64,000 nucleotides of DNA from the NCBI GenBank assembly GCA_017640605.1, contig JAEPQH010000001.1, positions 186,001 to 250,000 on the forward strand, read 5' to 3'. The notes under the pieces are model-generated. The model had not been told where the DNA came from and searched no databases. It saw only the letters and a list, made by a program, of their open reading frames with translations. Positions 1-8,153 of the stretch are shown piece by piece (the stretch's first letter is position 1; each line of letters starts with the position of its first letter). A program made the translations under genes and the position numbers. This stretch comes from Balneolaceae bacterium (lineage in GTDB: Bacteria; Bacteroidota; Rhodothermia; Balneolales; Balneolaceae).

Positions 1-302
1 TGATAGTATCCGGTGGCGAAAATATTAATCCATTTGAGGTGGAACAAGCCATTGAGGGACTAAAAGAAATCAAGGAAGCTGCAGTTCTTGGTGTGGAAGA
101 TGATGAGTGGGGACAAAAAGTGGTTGCCGTTGTTACACTTGCTAACGGCATGCATCCGGATCTCGATTTGCTGAAAAATCAGCTAAAAGGAAAAATCGCT
201 GATTTCAAATTACCCAAAGAACTACGCATTGTTGATCAACTCCCTAAAACTGCAACCGGTAAAGTAAAACGACGAGAACTATTGAAGATTCTTAAAAAGT
301 AA
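1..302 (+). CDS. Acyl-CoA ligase family, C-terminal end (5' truncated)
   Basis: This is the carboxy-terminal lid domain of an AMP-forming acyl-CoA synthetase, cut off by the window edge. The open frame already runs at position 3 and reads IVSGGENINPFEVEQAI, the hinge and start of the C-terminal domain in this superfamily. The end carries PKTATGKVKRREL, which holds the conserved lysine needed for adenylate formation. The only in-frame start inside the window (GTG at 39) falls within this domain, so it is not the true start. Specificity cannot be told from the lid alone; o-succinylbenzoate-CoA ligase and medium/long-chain acyl-CoA ligases are both possible. The stop lies inside a long palindrome. 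Confidence 0.85.
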   Translation, partial: IVSGGENINPFEVEQAIEGLKEIKEAAVLGVEDDEWGQKVVAVVTLANGMHPDLDLLKNQLKGKIADFKLPKELRIVDQLPKTATGKVKRRELLKILKK

Positions 303-325
303 TCTACTAAGTCTTTTTAAGAATC
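287..325. terminator. 13-bp inverted repeat between convergent genes
   Basis: GATTCTTAAAAAG at 287-299 and CTTTTTAAGAATC at 313-325 are perfect inverted repeats with a 13-nt loop. The left arm overlaps the last codons of the ligase gene. The next gene is convergent, so this may end transcription in both directions, although the stem is AT-rich and the T-tract is weak. Confidence 0.5.
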
Positions 326-358
326 CTGTCTTCCCTTTTGTAGGATCGTTCTTCTCGT

Positions 359-994
359 TTAGTAGCTAACAAACGGCATTTGATATAAGTATTCATCCGA
401 TTCTACCTGCTTTAGAATAAAATCTGCAAGATCTTCTCTACCTAACGAAGTACCGGAGTTAACACCTACCCAACTAACCTTGTATGATCCTTTAGCTGGC
501 TCATTTGTTAATCTTGGACCTCGGACAATTATCCATTTCAAGCCACTTTGTTCTAGTACTTTATGATGGGCAATAGCATCATTAAGAATTTTTGGAACTG
601 CGACTTTCATAATGAACCGGATTATTTTGTCTACAAATTTAGGCTCATCTTTTTCAGGAAAAGGCAATCCACCACCCGACAATGAAATAATCTTTTCCAA
701 TCCGTATTTCTTCATTGCAGCAATGATGTTAACCGTACCACCTTTTTGGAGCCATTCCGGGGAGCCTTTTACATGCCCAAACACACTGATTACAAAATCA
801 CATCCATTTATCGTTTGTTCTACATCAGAAAGGTTCAAAATATCGCCTTTAATCACTTCCAAAAACTCGTGGTGAAACTCAAGCTTATCAGGATTTCTAA
901 CTAACGCTTTTACCTGATAACCCTGCTCAACGGCTAATTTCAATACGTGTTTTCCGGTTTGTCCCGTCGCTCCAAATAAGGCAATTTTCTTCAT
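359..994 (-). CDS. NAD(P)H-binding SDR/NmrA-like protein
   Basis: A 211-residue Rossmann-fold protein. From the chosen ATG it begins MKKIALFGATGQTGKHVL, with the GxxGxxG nucleotide-binding loop at about residues 8-14, followed by a short atypical SDR core (VISVFGHVKG, IISLSGGG) as in YwnB/NmrA-like reductases and isomerases. A longer frame from 1051 exists, but it would add 19 residues with no family similarity and run into the promoter, so I start at 994. It is divergent from an HxlR-type regulator, a common arrangement for redox-stress reductases under thiol-based control. The substrate is unknown. Confidence 0.8.
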   Translation of the reverse strand: MKKIALFGATGQTGKHVLKLAVEQGYQVKALVRNPDKLEFHHEFLEVIKGDILNLSDVEQTINGCDFVISVFGHVKGSPEWLQKGGTVNIIAAMKKYGLEKIISLSGGGLPFPEKDEPKFVDKIIRFIMKVAVPKILNDAIAHHKVLEQSGLKWIIVRGPRLTNEPAKGSYKVSWVGVNSGTSLGREDLADFILKQVESDEYLYQMPFVSY

Positions 995-1062
995 GATGAT
1001 TGAGTATTGTTGTGATTTTTTGAAAAGATAATTCTTTATAATACCACTCACTATATTAGCTG

Positions 1063-1082
1063 TACTAACCTTTTTGTAAGTA
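1063..1082. promoter_or_regulatory. Possible HxlR operator (TACT-N12-AGTA)
   Basis: TACTAACCTTTTTGTAAGTA lies immediately before and over the first base of the HxlR start codon. The TACT/AGTA inverted ends resemble operators described for YodB-type HxlR repressors. It would allow autoregulation and control of the divergent reductase. Seen by eye only. Confidence 0.4.
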
Positions 1083-1426
1083 TGGAAAAAGAAAAAATAT
1101 ACGTCACTGCACGTTGCCCTATTCGAACCACTCTTGAACTGATTGGCGGGAAATGGAAACTAATTATCCTGCAACAACTTATTATGAACTCAGAACTTCG
1201 TTTGTTCGAGTTAAAAGAATTGATTCCGGATATCAGCGAAAAAATGCTGATCCAGGAATTAAAAACGTTAGCGATATCGGGCTTAGTCCATCGAAAGAAT
1301 TACGGAGAAGTACCACCCAGAGTGGGATATCGCATAACTAAGAAAGGAGCAGAAGCTGAATCTCTGATTAAAGAAATGGTGAAATTTGCCCGGAACTACG
1401 AAGAAATAGGCCACGAGCCTATGTAG
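1082..1426 (+). CDS. HxlR-family winged-helix transcriptional regulator
   Basis: A 114-residue MarR-related HxlR regulator. The family signature CPIRTTLELIGGKWKLIIL begins at Cys12, the N-terminal cysteine that senses electrophiles or disulfide stress in YodB/HypR-type members. The winged helix-turn-helix follows (ISEKMLIQELKTL, then the wing around PPRVGYRITKKG). Length fits the family (about 110 residues). It is divergent from the NAD(P)-binding protein at 359-994, its likely target, with a TACT/AGTA repeat at its own start codon. The effector is unknown. Confidence 0.92.
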   Translation: MEKEKIYVTARCPIRTTLELIGGKWKLIILQQLIMNSELRLFELKELIPDISEKMLIQELKTLAISGLVHRKNYGEVPPRVGYRITKKGAEAESLIKEMVKFARNYEEIGHEPM

Positions 1427-1498
1427 ATTTTTGCAACCATTTTAAACGGTTTCGTAACGAGGACGTCTTAAAACCGACTCAAACTATTAATCTATTAT

Positions 1499-2608
1499 TT
1501 GTTCGTGTTCCCAGATATTAGAAAGTACCCTAAATTCTTCCAGAAATTCAGTATTACTTGCGCTTTTTTGGCTTTGCTTACGATTCATTCTGTCAGCGCA
1601 CAACCTATTGTTCCTTATAATGATCAAAAAATTGCTGAGGAATATGGGTTTTCATCTGCAGCCTTCGATTCCCTTGCTACATTCCTCGAGGAAGCGGGCT
1701 CATCTTCTATGTTAATTTTATCAAAAGGAAAGATTGTATTCGAATGGGGAGAAACAACGAGACGACATACCATTCATTCGATCAGAAAACCCTTAATAAG
1801 TGCCCTTTACGGCATATTCATTCAACAGGGGATTATCGATACCTCAGAAACACTTAACTCTTTAAATATTGATGATATTTACTCTTTAAGCGAAATAGAG
1901 CGTTCTGCGAGATTGATTGATGTACTTAAATCTAGATCGGGTGTATATCATGATGCCGCGGCAAATTCCCGTGGTATGATTGCAAACCGCCCGCCCAGAA
2001 ACTCCTATAATCCCGGAGAGTTTTACTTTTACAATAACTGGGATTTCAACGTTTTGGGTGCCATTCTGGAGCAGAAAACCGACAAATCAGTCTATGAGTT
2101 GTTTCACGATGAAATCGCGCAAAAAATCGGGATGGAAGACTACAATGGTGAATTTGCAACCATCAATGGAGAAGATCCGGATGCAAAAATTCCAAATACT
2201 GATGGATTCTATCAACTTGAGCCCTCAAAATCTAATTTCCCGGCTTATCATTTTCGATTATCAGCCAGAGATATGGCAAAATTTGGTCAGCTTTATTTAA
2301 ATAACGGTACTTGGGAAGGACAACAAATTATAACGCAGGAATGGATTGAACTAAGTACTCAAGCATATTCGATAACCAATGAACGATATGGAATTGGATA
2401 TGGAATGCTGTGGTATGTACTTGTTCCAACTGAGCAAAGAACCAGTAAGTCATTTTATCATACCGGCAATGGTGTACATTTTTTAGCAGTCTACCCTGCT
2501 TCTGAAATGGTGGTGATACATCGTGTAGATACTGAAAAACCATACACATTTAATCAAGGGGATTTTTACCGTATGATTGAATTAGTATGGGCTTCAAAAA
2601 TCGAGTGA
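1499..2608 (+). CDS. Class C beta-lactamase-like serine hydrolase, exported
   Basis: A 369-residue exported protein of the penicillin-binding-protein/class C beta-lactamase fold. A signal sequence ends near SVSAQ (about residue 35). The catalytic SxxK motif is SIRK (Ser94, Lys97), the YxN motif is YNN in FYFYNNWDF near residue 177, and HTGNG near residue 322 takes the place of KTG. Such proteins are usually esterases, peptidases or amidases rather than true beta-lactamases. The start is uncertain: there is no ATG before the signal peptide, the frame opens at 1472, and TTG 1499 or GTG 1505 are the candidates. Confidence 0.85.
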   Translation: MFVFPDIRKYPKFFQKFSITCAFLALLTIHSVSAQPIVPYNDQKIAEEYGFSSAAFDSLATFLEEAGSSSMLILSKGKIVFEWGETTRRHTIHSIRKPLISALYGIFIQQGIIDTSETLNSLNIDDIYSLSEIERSARLIDVLKSRSGVYHDAAANSRGMIANRPPRNSYNPGEFYFYNNWDFNVLGAILEQKTDKSVYELFHDEIAQKIGMEDYNGEFATINGEDPDAKIPNTDGFYQLEPSKSNFPAYHFRLSARDMAKFGQLYLNNGTWEGQQIITQEWIELSTQAYSITNERYGIGYGMLWYVLVPTEQRTSKSFYHTGNGVHFLAVYPASEMVVIHRVDTEKPYTFNQGDFYRMIELVWASKIE

Positions 2609-2645
2609 GTTGAACGATCACGTAAATTAAAAAAACACTTTATCA

Positions 2646-3023
2646 ATGGATTTAGATAGACATAAAGAAAATGTGATTTCGTTTTATAGAATGGCATTTC
2701 ATGGAAATCCGCGTGAGGCTGTAGAGCGTTATGTAGGGGAAAAATATATTCAGCATAATCCGGTGGTTGAAGATGGGAAAGAAGGCTTTATCAATTATTT
2801 TGAACGCATGCATGCAGAGTTCCCTGAAAAAAGTATCGAGTTTGTGCGATGCGTTGCCGAAGGGGCGTTAGTGGCGCTACATTCATTACAACATTGGCCG
2901 GGCGACGAACAATATGTTACCATGGACTTTTTCCGAGTAAACGAATCCGGTAAAATTGTTGAGCACTGGGATGCCATTCAAAAAGTACCGGAAACAATGG
3001 CGCACGATAACGGGATGATTTAA
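2646..3023 (+). CDS. SnoaL-like (NTF2-fold) protein
   Basis: A 125-residue single-domain protein of the NTF2/SnoaL-like fold. The family pattern is clear: an N-terminal helix, KYIQHNP near residue 38, a central sheet, and IVEHWDAIQKVPE at the end. There is no signal peptide. Members act as small-molecule hydrolases, isomerases or ligand-binding stress proteins, and the role here cannot be specified. It is 37 bp after the serine hydrolase, and its stop abuts the convergent DoxX-like gene. A two-domain exported relative lies at 54791-55678, also near an HxlR regulator. Confidence 0.85.
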   Translation: MDLDRHKENVISFYRMAFHGNPREAVERYVGEKYIQHNPVVEDGKEGFINYFERMHAEFPEKSIEFVRCVAEGALVALHSLQHWPGDEQYVTMDFFRVNESGKIVEHWDAIQKVPETMAHDNGMI

Positions 3024-3404
3024 TCACTTTGAGTAATTTCGAACCGAAAGTGCCCACCATATAAGTAAGGGATGGATGATTATTAGTCGCACCCAACTAA
3101 CCCATTGGGGAGCACATAATCCGCCATCAATGCAACTGCCTATCTGTAAAAAATAAACGTGTGCAGGAATAAACGCGATCAACATTGCGACAAGTAAATA
3201 GCTGGACCATTTCCTGCTTTTTTCAACCAAAACACCGATTCCTAAGCCAACCTCAATTACGCCACTTAATACATTTATCAATTCATGAAATGGAAGGTAA
3301 GGAGGAATTAAAGCCAAATAAAATTCTGGATTTATAAAGTGATTAAAACCGGCAACGATGTAAAATCCACCAAGCAAGAAGAGATTAACTTTCTTCAAAT
3401 CCAT
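3024..3404 (-). CDS. DoxX-like small membrane protein
   Basis: A 126-residue integral membrane protein with four predicted helices. The first, LFLLGGFYIVAGFNHFINPEFY, matches the start of DoxX/DoxX-like proteins (GxxxxxxGxxHFxxP). A cysteine pair (IGSCIDGGLC) in the loop after helix 3 is notable for a possible redox link. It is the last gene of a three-gene run of small membrane proteins read from 4207 down to 3024, and its start overlaps the preceding gene by 10 bp, suggesting translational coupling. Function unknown; some relatives are linked to oxidative stress. Confidence 0.75.
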   Translation of the reverse strand: MDLKKVNLFLLGGFYIVAGFNHFINPEFYLALIPPYLPFHELINVLSGVIEVGLGIGVLVEKSRKWSSYLLVAMLIAFIPAHVYFLQIGSCIDGGLCAPQWVSWVRLIIIHPLLIWWALSVRNYSK

Positions 3405-3793
3405 TTAATATTTCCTTGGCTGTATGCCTTTTTCAAGATCAAGAAGAATGGTATCCACCATATAAAATCGTTGGTGATTAGAGTAAAAAAGAACCCAAAT
3501 GGAACCGCCCCGCTCAGGTAGTTCACCAAAAACCCAATAGGACCAAATATCTTTCCTAGAAATCCTACCATAACAATAGGCCAATGTGTAAGTGGATCTT
3601 GAGCTGCCCACCAATATCCCAATCCATAAACGCCAATTACCATGCCCATGCCTTGCCAAATCATTGGATGCAATGGAGCTTCCATACCTACCAGCCCAAA
3701 AAAGTGATTGGGAAACAGCACTACCCACGCACCCCAAATCAAATTGTATATAGCGGCAATTTTTAGAGTAAATGACATTTGTTTTGTCGACAT
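3395..3793 (-). CDS. Small four-helix membrane protein, function unknown
   Basis: A 132-residue hydrophobic protein with about four transmembrane segments: AAIYNLIWGAWVVLFP, GMGMVIGVYGLGYWWA, a glycine-rich third segment (VGFLGKIFGPIGFLV) and a C-terminal WWIPFFLIL. No catalytic motif is visible. It overlaps the next gene by 10 bp and starts 3 bp after the preceding gene stops, so it sits in an operon of three small membrane proteins. The first residues (MSTKQM) are soluble and the frame uses ATG. I do not recognise the family with confidence. Confidence 0.7.
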   Translation of the reverse strand: MSTKQMSFTLKIAAIYNLIWGAWVVLFPNHFFGLVGMEAPLHPMIWQGMGMVIGVYGLGYWWAAQDPLTHWPIVMVGFLGKIFGPIGFLVNYLSGAVPFGFFFTLITNDFIWWIPFFLILKKAYSQGNIKWI

Positions 3794-3796
3794 AAA

Positions 3797-4207
3797 TCAG
3801 AGTATTTGGGTGTATAGTAAAACATCAATTATAAATACGAAGCTCCAGAAAGCTGTTCTCCACTTGTTCACGTTAACCAATTGCTTCGCGGCTTGAGCTA
3901 TTTCCTTACCCCCTGCAATTTGATTGTGTAATGGTACGGCGAAGAAAAAAGTATTGATCCACGCTAGAATTACGAATAGGAATGCTGCTATTTGTCCGCT
4001 ACTTAAAGTTTGTGTTAGTCCATAAATATGAAGACCTAATTGACCAATCATTAAAGGCATCACAAGAATAGAAATGCGGCCGGTGTAGGAAGAATGCCAG
4101 GCAAATAAATTATCCGAATTCATTTTTGTAAATGATGGATATACGATGAGTTGCGTCATCCAAATGAGAATCACCAAACCGAAATCGATAAGCAGTTGTG
4201 CAAGCAT
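3797..4207 (-). CDS. Small four-helix membrane protein, DUF1772-like
   Basis: A 136-residue protein with four hydrophobic segments, beginning MLAQLLIDFGLVILIWMTQLIVYPSF. The segment before the last helix, VNKWRTAFWSFVF, resembles the NWxRxxxW region of DUF1772 (anthrone oxygenase-like) membrane proteins, but overall similarity is weak by eye. It is the first gene of the three-gene membrane operon ending at 3024. No signal peptide is separate from the first helix. Function unknown. Confidence 0.65.
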   Translation of the reverse strand: MLAQLLIDFGLVILIWMTQLIVYPSFTKMNSDNLFAWHSSYTGRISILVMPLMIGQLGLHIYGLTQTLSSGQIAAFLFVILAWINTFFFAVPLHNQIAGGKEIAQAAKQLVNVNKWRTAFWSFVFIIDVLLYTQIL

Positions 4208-4362
4208 TCGTAATTATTGTGTTTTCGAACCTCCCAACACTTACAAACTTAGCTATCGTTCAAAAAAATAACCCTCAAACAAAGTATTTAGCGATGGCTC
4301 AACTGGTTAAACCAATCAGACACACTTAAATAACTCACTGTAGTAACATTCACCACAATTCA

Positions 4363-4410
4363 GTAACTCTGTAACTCTGTAACTCTGTAACTCTGTAACT
4401 ATATAACTCT
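4363..4410. repeat. 8-bp tandem repeat (GTAACTCT)n downstream of purB
   Basis: Four perfect copies of GTAACTCT (4363-4394) followed by two degenerate copies to 4410. It lies just past the purB stop codon, in the gap before the membrane-protein operon. It may expand or contract by replication slippage. No role is visible. Confidence 0.9.
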
Positions 4411-4415
4411 TAAAA

Positions 4416-5711
4416 TCACCCCAGCCCAACCCTTTCAAAAATCACGTCCACATTACGGGTATGATGTTTCAAGTCGAAGGCGTCATTAATCTCTTCCTGA
4501 CTCAAATTCGACATGATAAATGCATCGGCCTCAACAATCGGTTTAAATGGCATTTGATTTTCCCAGGCCTGCATTGCTAAAGGTTGTACCGCATCGTATG
4601 CCTGCTCCCGAACCATCCCTTTCTCAATCAGTTTATTTAATACACGTTGTGAAAATACCAGCCCATGTGTCTTCCAGATATTTGCTTCCATGTTATCTTC
4701 GAAAACTACCAATCGCTCCATCACATTTGCAAAACGATGTAGCATATAATCGAGCAAAATAGTGGCATCCGGCAGGATTATACGTTCTGCAGAAGAGTGT
4801 GAAATATCTCGCTCGTGCCATAATGGGATGTTTTCGAAAGCCGTAACCATATAACCACGAAGTACCCGTGCACATCCCGAAATATTCTCTGAACTGATCG
4901 GATTTCGTTTGTGTGGCATGCTTGAGGAGCCTTTTTGTCCTTTTCTGAATGCTTCTTCTGCTTCTCGAACTTCACTTCGTTGAAGATGTCGGACTTCAAC
5001 GGCCATTTTTTCCAGCGTAGATCCAATCAAAGCTAAGGTAGACACATAATGTGCATGGCGATCACGCTGTAAGGTTTGGGTGGAGATAGGCGCCGGAGTC
5101 AACCCTAATTTCTCACATGTATACATTTCAACTTCAGGCGGAATATTGGCAAAAGTTCCAACCGAACCCGACAATTTTCCAAATTCTACGTCTGCTGCGG
5201 CTTTTTCGAAGCGTTCAAGATTCCGCTTCATCTCTGCGTACCATAACGCACATTTCAATCCAAAGGTAGTCGGTTCTGCGTGAATACCATGGGTTCGTCC
5301 CATCATCACAGTGTATTTATGAGTTTTTGCTTTCTCAGCTAATACAGAAATAATGCGTTCAAGATCTTTTTTAATGATTGCATTCGCCTGCTTTAATCGA
5401 ACTCCCCAAGCAGTATCCACAACATCTGTGGAAGTTAGTCCATAATGAATCCACTTTTTTTCATCCCCTAAACTTTCCGAAACCGCGCGGGTAAATGCCA
5501 CTACATCGTGGCGGGTCTGTTCTTCGATTTCTTTAATACGGTCTAATTTAAAGGCCGATTTTTCATATAAAACATCAACATCATCCATCGGAATTACTCC
5601 GATTTTCGCCCAAGCCCAACAAGCTGCTAATTCTACATCCAACCAGGCATTAAACTGATTTTCCTCGGTCCAAATCCCCGACATTTCCTCGCGTGCGTAT
5701 CTCGAAATCAT
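4416..5711 (-). CDS. purB: Adenylosuccinate lyase
   Basis: A 431-residue member of the fumarase/aspartase superfamily that acts twice in purine synthesis (SAICAR to AICAR, and adenylosuccinate to AMP). The signature loop [11 protein letters not shown], with the flexible catalytic serine, is near residues 264-274, and the conserved histidine regions TRHDV and MGRTHG are present. Length matches the PurB family, and the N-terminus [14 protein letters not shown] is typical. It is a single-gene unit, with a tandem octamer just after the stop and about 300 bp separating it from the divergent ammonium transporter. Confidence 0.97.
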   Translation of the reverse strand: MISRYAREEMSGIWTEENQFNAWLDVELAACWAWAKIGVIPMDDVDVLYEKSAFKLDRIKEIEEQTRHDVVAFTRAVSESLGDEKKWIHYGLTSTDVVDTAWGVRLKQANAIIKKDLERIISVLAEKAKTHKYTVMMGRTHGIHAEPTTFGLKCALWYAEMKRNLERFEKAAADVEFGKLSGSVGTFANIPPEVEMYTCEKLGLTPAPISTQTLQRDRHAHYVSTLALIGSTLEKMAVEVRHLQRSEVREAEEAFRKGQKGSSSMPHKRNPISSENISGCARVLRGYMVTAFENIPLWHERDISHSSAERIILPDATILLDYMLHRFANVMERLVVFEDNMEANIWKTHGLVFSQRVLNKLIEKGMVREQAYDAVQPLAMQAWENQMPFKPIVEADAFIMSNLSQEEINDAFDLKHHTRNVDVIFERVGLG

Positions 5712-5932
5712 AGCTAACTACTTCCTTTAAAATTTTCGCTTAAGATACAGCTTTGTTCCTCTTCTTGTAGATCGATTTAATGTTATTTCTTTCAAAATAA
5801 CCTACTCCAATTCAGATTTTAGCTAATTAAACGAATTAAGCGTAAAAGCGTTTTCACCTATATTATTCAATCAAAAAAGCGCTTACACCTTTTAAATTAT
5901 TCGGTAAATATATTTTTACTAAATATTATTTG

Positions 5933-5963
5933 TTTGATTTTACTTTTCACCTAACTAAGTTAG
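5933..5963 (+). promoter_or_regulatory. Candidate Bacteroidota-type promoter for the ammonium transporter
   Basis: TTTG at 5933-5936 is followed after exactly 19 nt by TAAGTTAG at 5956-5963, close to the TTTG-N19-TAnnTTTG consensus of Bacteroidota primary-sigma promoters (one mismatch in the -7 box). It would give a leader of about 40 nt before ATG 6008. The rest of the 296-bp gap back to purB is AT-rich, with two partial copies of an AAAGCG(c/t)TT motif near 5846 and 5876 and nothing else I can support. Confidence 0.35.
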
Positions 5964-6007
5964 TGCCGGGAGCAATCTCACCTTACTCATCACTAAATAA
6001 TCAATCA

Positions 6008-7315
6008 ATGAAGTTCAGAAACAAAATAATTCTATGCGTACTTGCTCTTATGACGCTGAACTCGGTGCAGGCTCAGGAATTAGCGGCAGAGACGGTACAA
6101 AATAATCTTAACTATATATGGACCATTGTGGCAGCTTGTCTTGTATTTTTTATGCAAGCAGGTTTTGCCATGGTAGAGGTCGGTTTTACACGGGCAAAAA
6201 ATGCCTTAAATATTATCATGAAAAATGTAATGGATGTCTCGGCAGGCGGACTCGCATTTTTCTTTATCGGATTTGGCCTGATGTTTGGCACAAGTGCCGG
6301 TGGCTGGATTGGAACAGATGGCTTTATGCTTATGAACATAGGCGACTATTCGGTAGAATGGTCGTATACATTCTTCTTTTTCCAAGCGGTTTTTGCAGCA
6401 ACAGCAGCAACCATAGTTTCCGGTGCCGTTGCAGAACGCACGGCTTTTAATGCGTATCTCATCTTCTCAATCGTAATTACGGCATTTATTTATCCTATTT
6501 TCGGCTCTTGGGCTTGGGGTAGTTTGTTTAACGGTAGTGGCTGGTTAGAAGAACTCGGTTTTATCGATTTTGCTGGATCAACAGTGGTTCACTCTGTGGG
6601 CGGCTGGGCTGCTTTAGCCGGTGCACTGGTTGTAGGACCTCGCGTTGGCAAATACATTGATGGAAAACCACAGCCAATAAAAGGACACAGTTTGCCAACG
6701 GCTGCGTTAGGAGTATTTATTCTTTGGTTAGGCTGGTTTGGTTTTAATGCCGGATCAACCACTACCGGAGATACTTCCGTTGCACTCATCGCTTTAAATA
6801 CTTTCCTGGCAGCTGGTGCCGGTGCATTTGCGGCGATGGTAGTCTCATGGATATCTACCGGTAAGCCGGATGGCGCAGTAACACTTAATGGAGTTTTAGC
6901 CGGGCTAGTTGGTATTACTGCTGGTTGCGCTAATTTATCGCCTGCTTTTGCAATTGTTGCCGGGGCTATTGCTGGCGTACTTTGTCACTATTCGATGATT
7001 TTTATCGAAAAGTATGTTGACGATGCCGTAGGCGCAGTATCTGTTCATGGAGTTTGTGGTGTTTGGGGGACGTTAGCCGCAGGCCTCTTCGATTCAGCCG
7101 GCTTTAGCTGGTCGGTAATGGGTGTTCAAGCTATTGGTATTTTAGCAGCTTTTGTATGGACGTTCCCTGTTAGCTATCTCATTTTTAAAGGAATCGATGC
7201 ATTAATTCCGTTGCGTGTAAATGGACACCTCGAAGAAATGGGCTTAGATTTGCACGAGCATGATGCAGAAGCCTATCCAGAATTTACACCCGACAACTCA
7301 GTTGCACCAGCTTAA
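6008..7315 (+). CDS. amt: Ammonium transporter (Amt/MEP/Rh family)
   Basis: A 435-residue ammonium channel. From ATG 6008 the protein starts MKFRNKIILCVLALMTLNSVQAQ, a cleavable signal peptide, followed by about eleven transmembrane helices. Family landmarks are FFMQAGFAMVEVGFTRAKN in helix 1, GGWAALAGALVVGPRVG with one pore histidine nearby (VVHSVGG), and VSVHGVCGVWGTLAAGLF with the second pore histidine. The C-terminal tail is short (LEEMGLDLHEHDAEAYPEF). A longer frame from 5930 would put non-family residues in front of the signal peptide, so I reject it. No glnB/glnK gene is adjacent. A TorF-type porin follows. Confidence 0.97.
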   Translation: MKFRNKIILCVLALMTLNSVQAQELAAETVQNNLNYIWTIVAACLVFFMQAGFAMVEVGFTRAKNALNIIMKNVMDVSAGGLAFFFIGFGLMFGTSAGGWIGTDGFMLMNIGDYSVEWSYTFFFFQAVFAATAATIVSGAVAERTAFNAYLIFSIVITAFIYPIFGSWAWGSLFNGSGWLEELGFIDFAGSTVVHSVGGWAALAGALVVGPRVGKYIDGKPQPIKGHSLPTAALGVFILWLGWFGFNAGSTTTGDTSVALIALNTFLAAGAGAFAAMVVSWISTGKPDGAVTLNGVLAGLVGITAGCANLSPAFAIVAGAIAGVLCHYSMIFIEKYVDDAVGAVSVHGVCGVWGTLAAGLFDSAGFSWSVMGVQAIGILAAFVWTFPVSYLIFKGIDALIPLRVNGHLEEMGLDLHEHDAEAYPEFTPDNSVAPA

Positions 7316-7342
7316 CGTCTAGGCAACTTTCACTCTCAACTA

Positions 7343-7375
7343 ATGAAGGAAGAGCTTCACTCCCTCTTCCTTCAT
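7343..7375 (+). terminator. Hairpin between amt and the porin
   Basis: ATGAAGGAAGAG at 7343-7354 pairs perfectly with CTCTTCCTTCAT at 7364-7375 across a 9-nt loop, followed only by ATTTC. Without a T-run it may be a weak terminator, an RNA-stability element, or a structure setting the amt:porin ratio. Confidence 0.5.
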
Positions 7376-7406
7376 ATTTCACTCCTCACTCACACAATCA
7401 CTCATT

Positions 7407-8087
7407 ATGAAGTTACTTAGTAAAATTACGCTTCTTGCACTGGCATTTATTCTTGCCGCCGGAAGCACAAAAACAATTGCGCAAGTTAGTTTTGGAACCG
7501 ATGTTGTAAGCCGTTATGTATGGCGTGGCATCGATTTTGGACAATCACTTAGCTTCCAACCTGGAATTGCTTATGCCAGCGGAAACTTCGAAATAGGCGC
7601 ATGGGGATCGTATGCAAACGATATTGGTGTTGCCAACGAACTCGATTTATATGCCTCCTATTCTTTCGATTTGGATGATGCTTCATCTCTATCGATAGGA
7701 GTTACCGATTACTATTTCCCAGCCGCACCGGGAACGTTCACAACTTTCGATACCGATGGAAACCACGTGATCGAACCATTTCTCAGTTATTCAGGAGTAT
7801 TTTCATTTACAGCGTATATGAACATACTCAACGATCCGGATAATTCTATCTATCTGAGTGCTTCATATCCATTTGAAGTAGAAGATGTAAGTATGGAGGC
7901 TTTTCTTGGATTCATTCCCGGCGAAAGTGCCTGGTACGGTAATACTTCGGCAGCAGTTCAGGAAATTGGGCTTTCTGCTTCAAAGGAAATCACCATTACT
8001 GAGTCATTTTCACTGCCTGTATTCACAAGCTATATCATCAATCCTTATCAGGAAATAAGCTTTTTGTTTTTCGGCATTTCGCTTTAG
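7407..8087 (+). CDS. TorF-family putative porin
   Basis: A 226-residue outer-membrane protein with a signal peptide (to TIAQ, about residue 26). The mature start VSFGTDVVSRYVWRGIDFGQSLSFQPGIAY is the hallmark of the TorF/gcw_chp porin family (TIGR02001), and alternating amphipathic strands run to a C-terminal EISFLFFGISL. It follows the ammonium transporter by 91 bp and is probably partly co-transcribed with it. Inferred role: outer-membrane passage of small nitrogen compounds. A strong terminator follows. Confidence 0.85.
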   Translation: MKLLSKITLLALAFILAAGSTKTIAQVSFGTDVVSRYVWRGIDFGQSLSFQPGIAYASGNFEIGAWGSYANDIGVANELDLYASYSFDLDDASSLSIGVTDYYFPAAPGTFTTFDTDGNHVIEPFLSYSGVFSFTAYMNILNDPDNSIYLSASYPFEVEDVSMEAFLGFIPGESAWYGNTSAAVQEIGLSASKEITITESFSLPVFTSYIINPYQEISFLFFGISL

Positions 8088-8105
8088 CCATTCTCTGACT
8101 GCATG

Positions 8106-8140
8106 AAGGGAGCTTGTTGTGGTGATAAGCTCCCTTTTTG
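8106..8140 (+). terminator. Rho-independent terminator after the porin
   Basis: AAGGGAGCTT at 8106-8115 pairs perfectly with AAGCTCCCTT at 8127-8136 over an 11-nt loop and runs into TTTG. It lies 18 bp after the porin stop and before the convergent metalloprotease. Confidence 0.85.
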
Positions 8141-8153
8141 TAGTTAGTGATCT

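Noticed and set aside
612-875. Plus-strand frame opposite the NAD(P)-binding protein gene
   Set aside because: No family pattern is seen; it is the complement of a well-supported Rossmann-fold gene.
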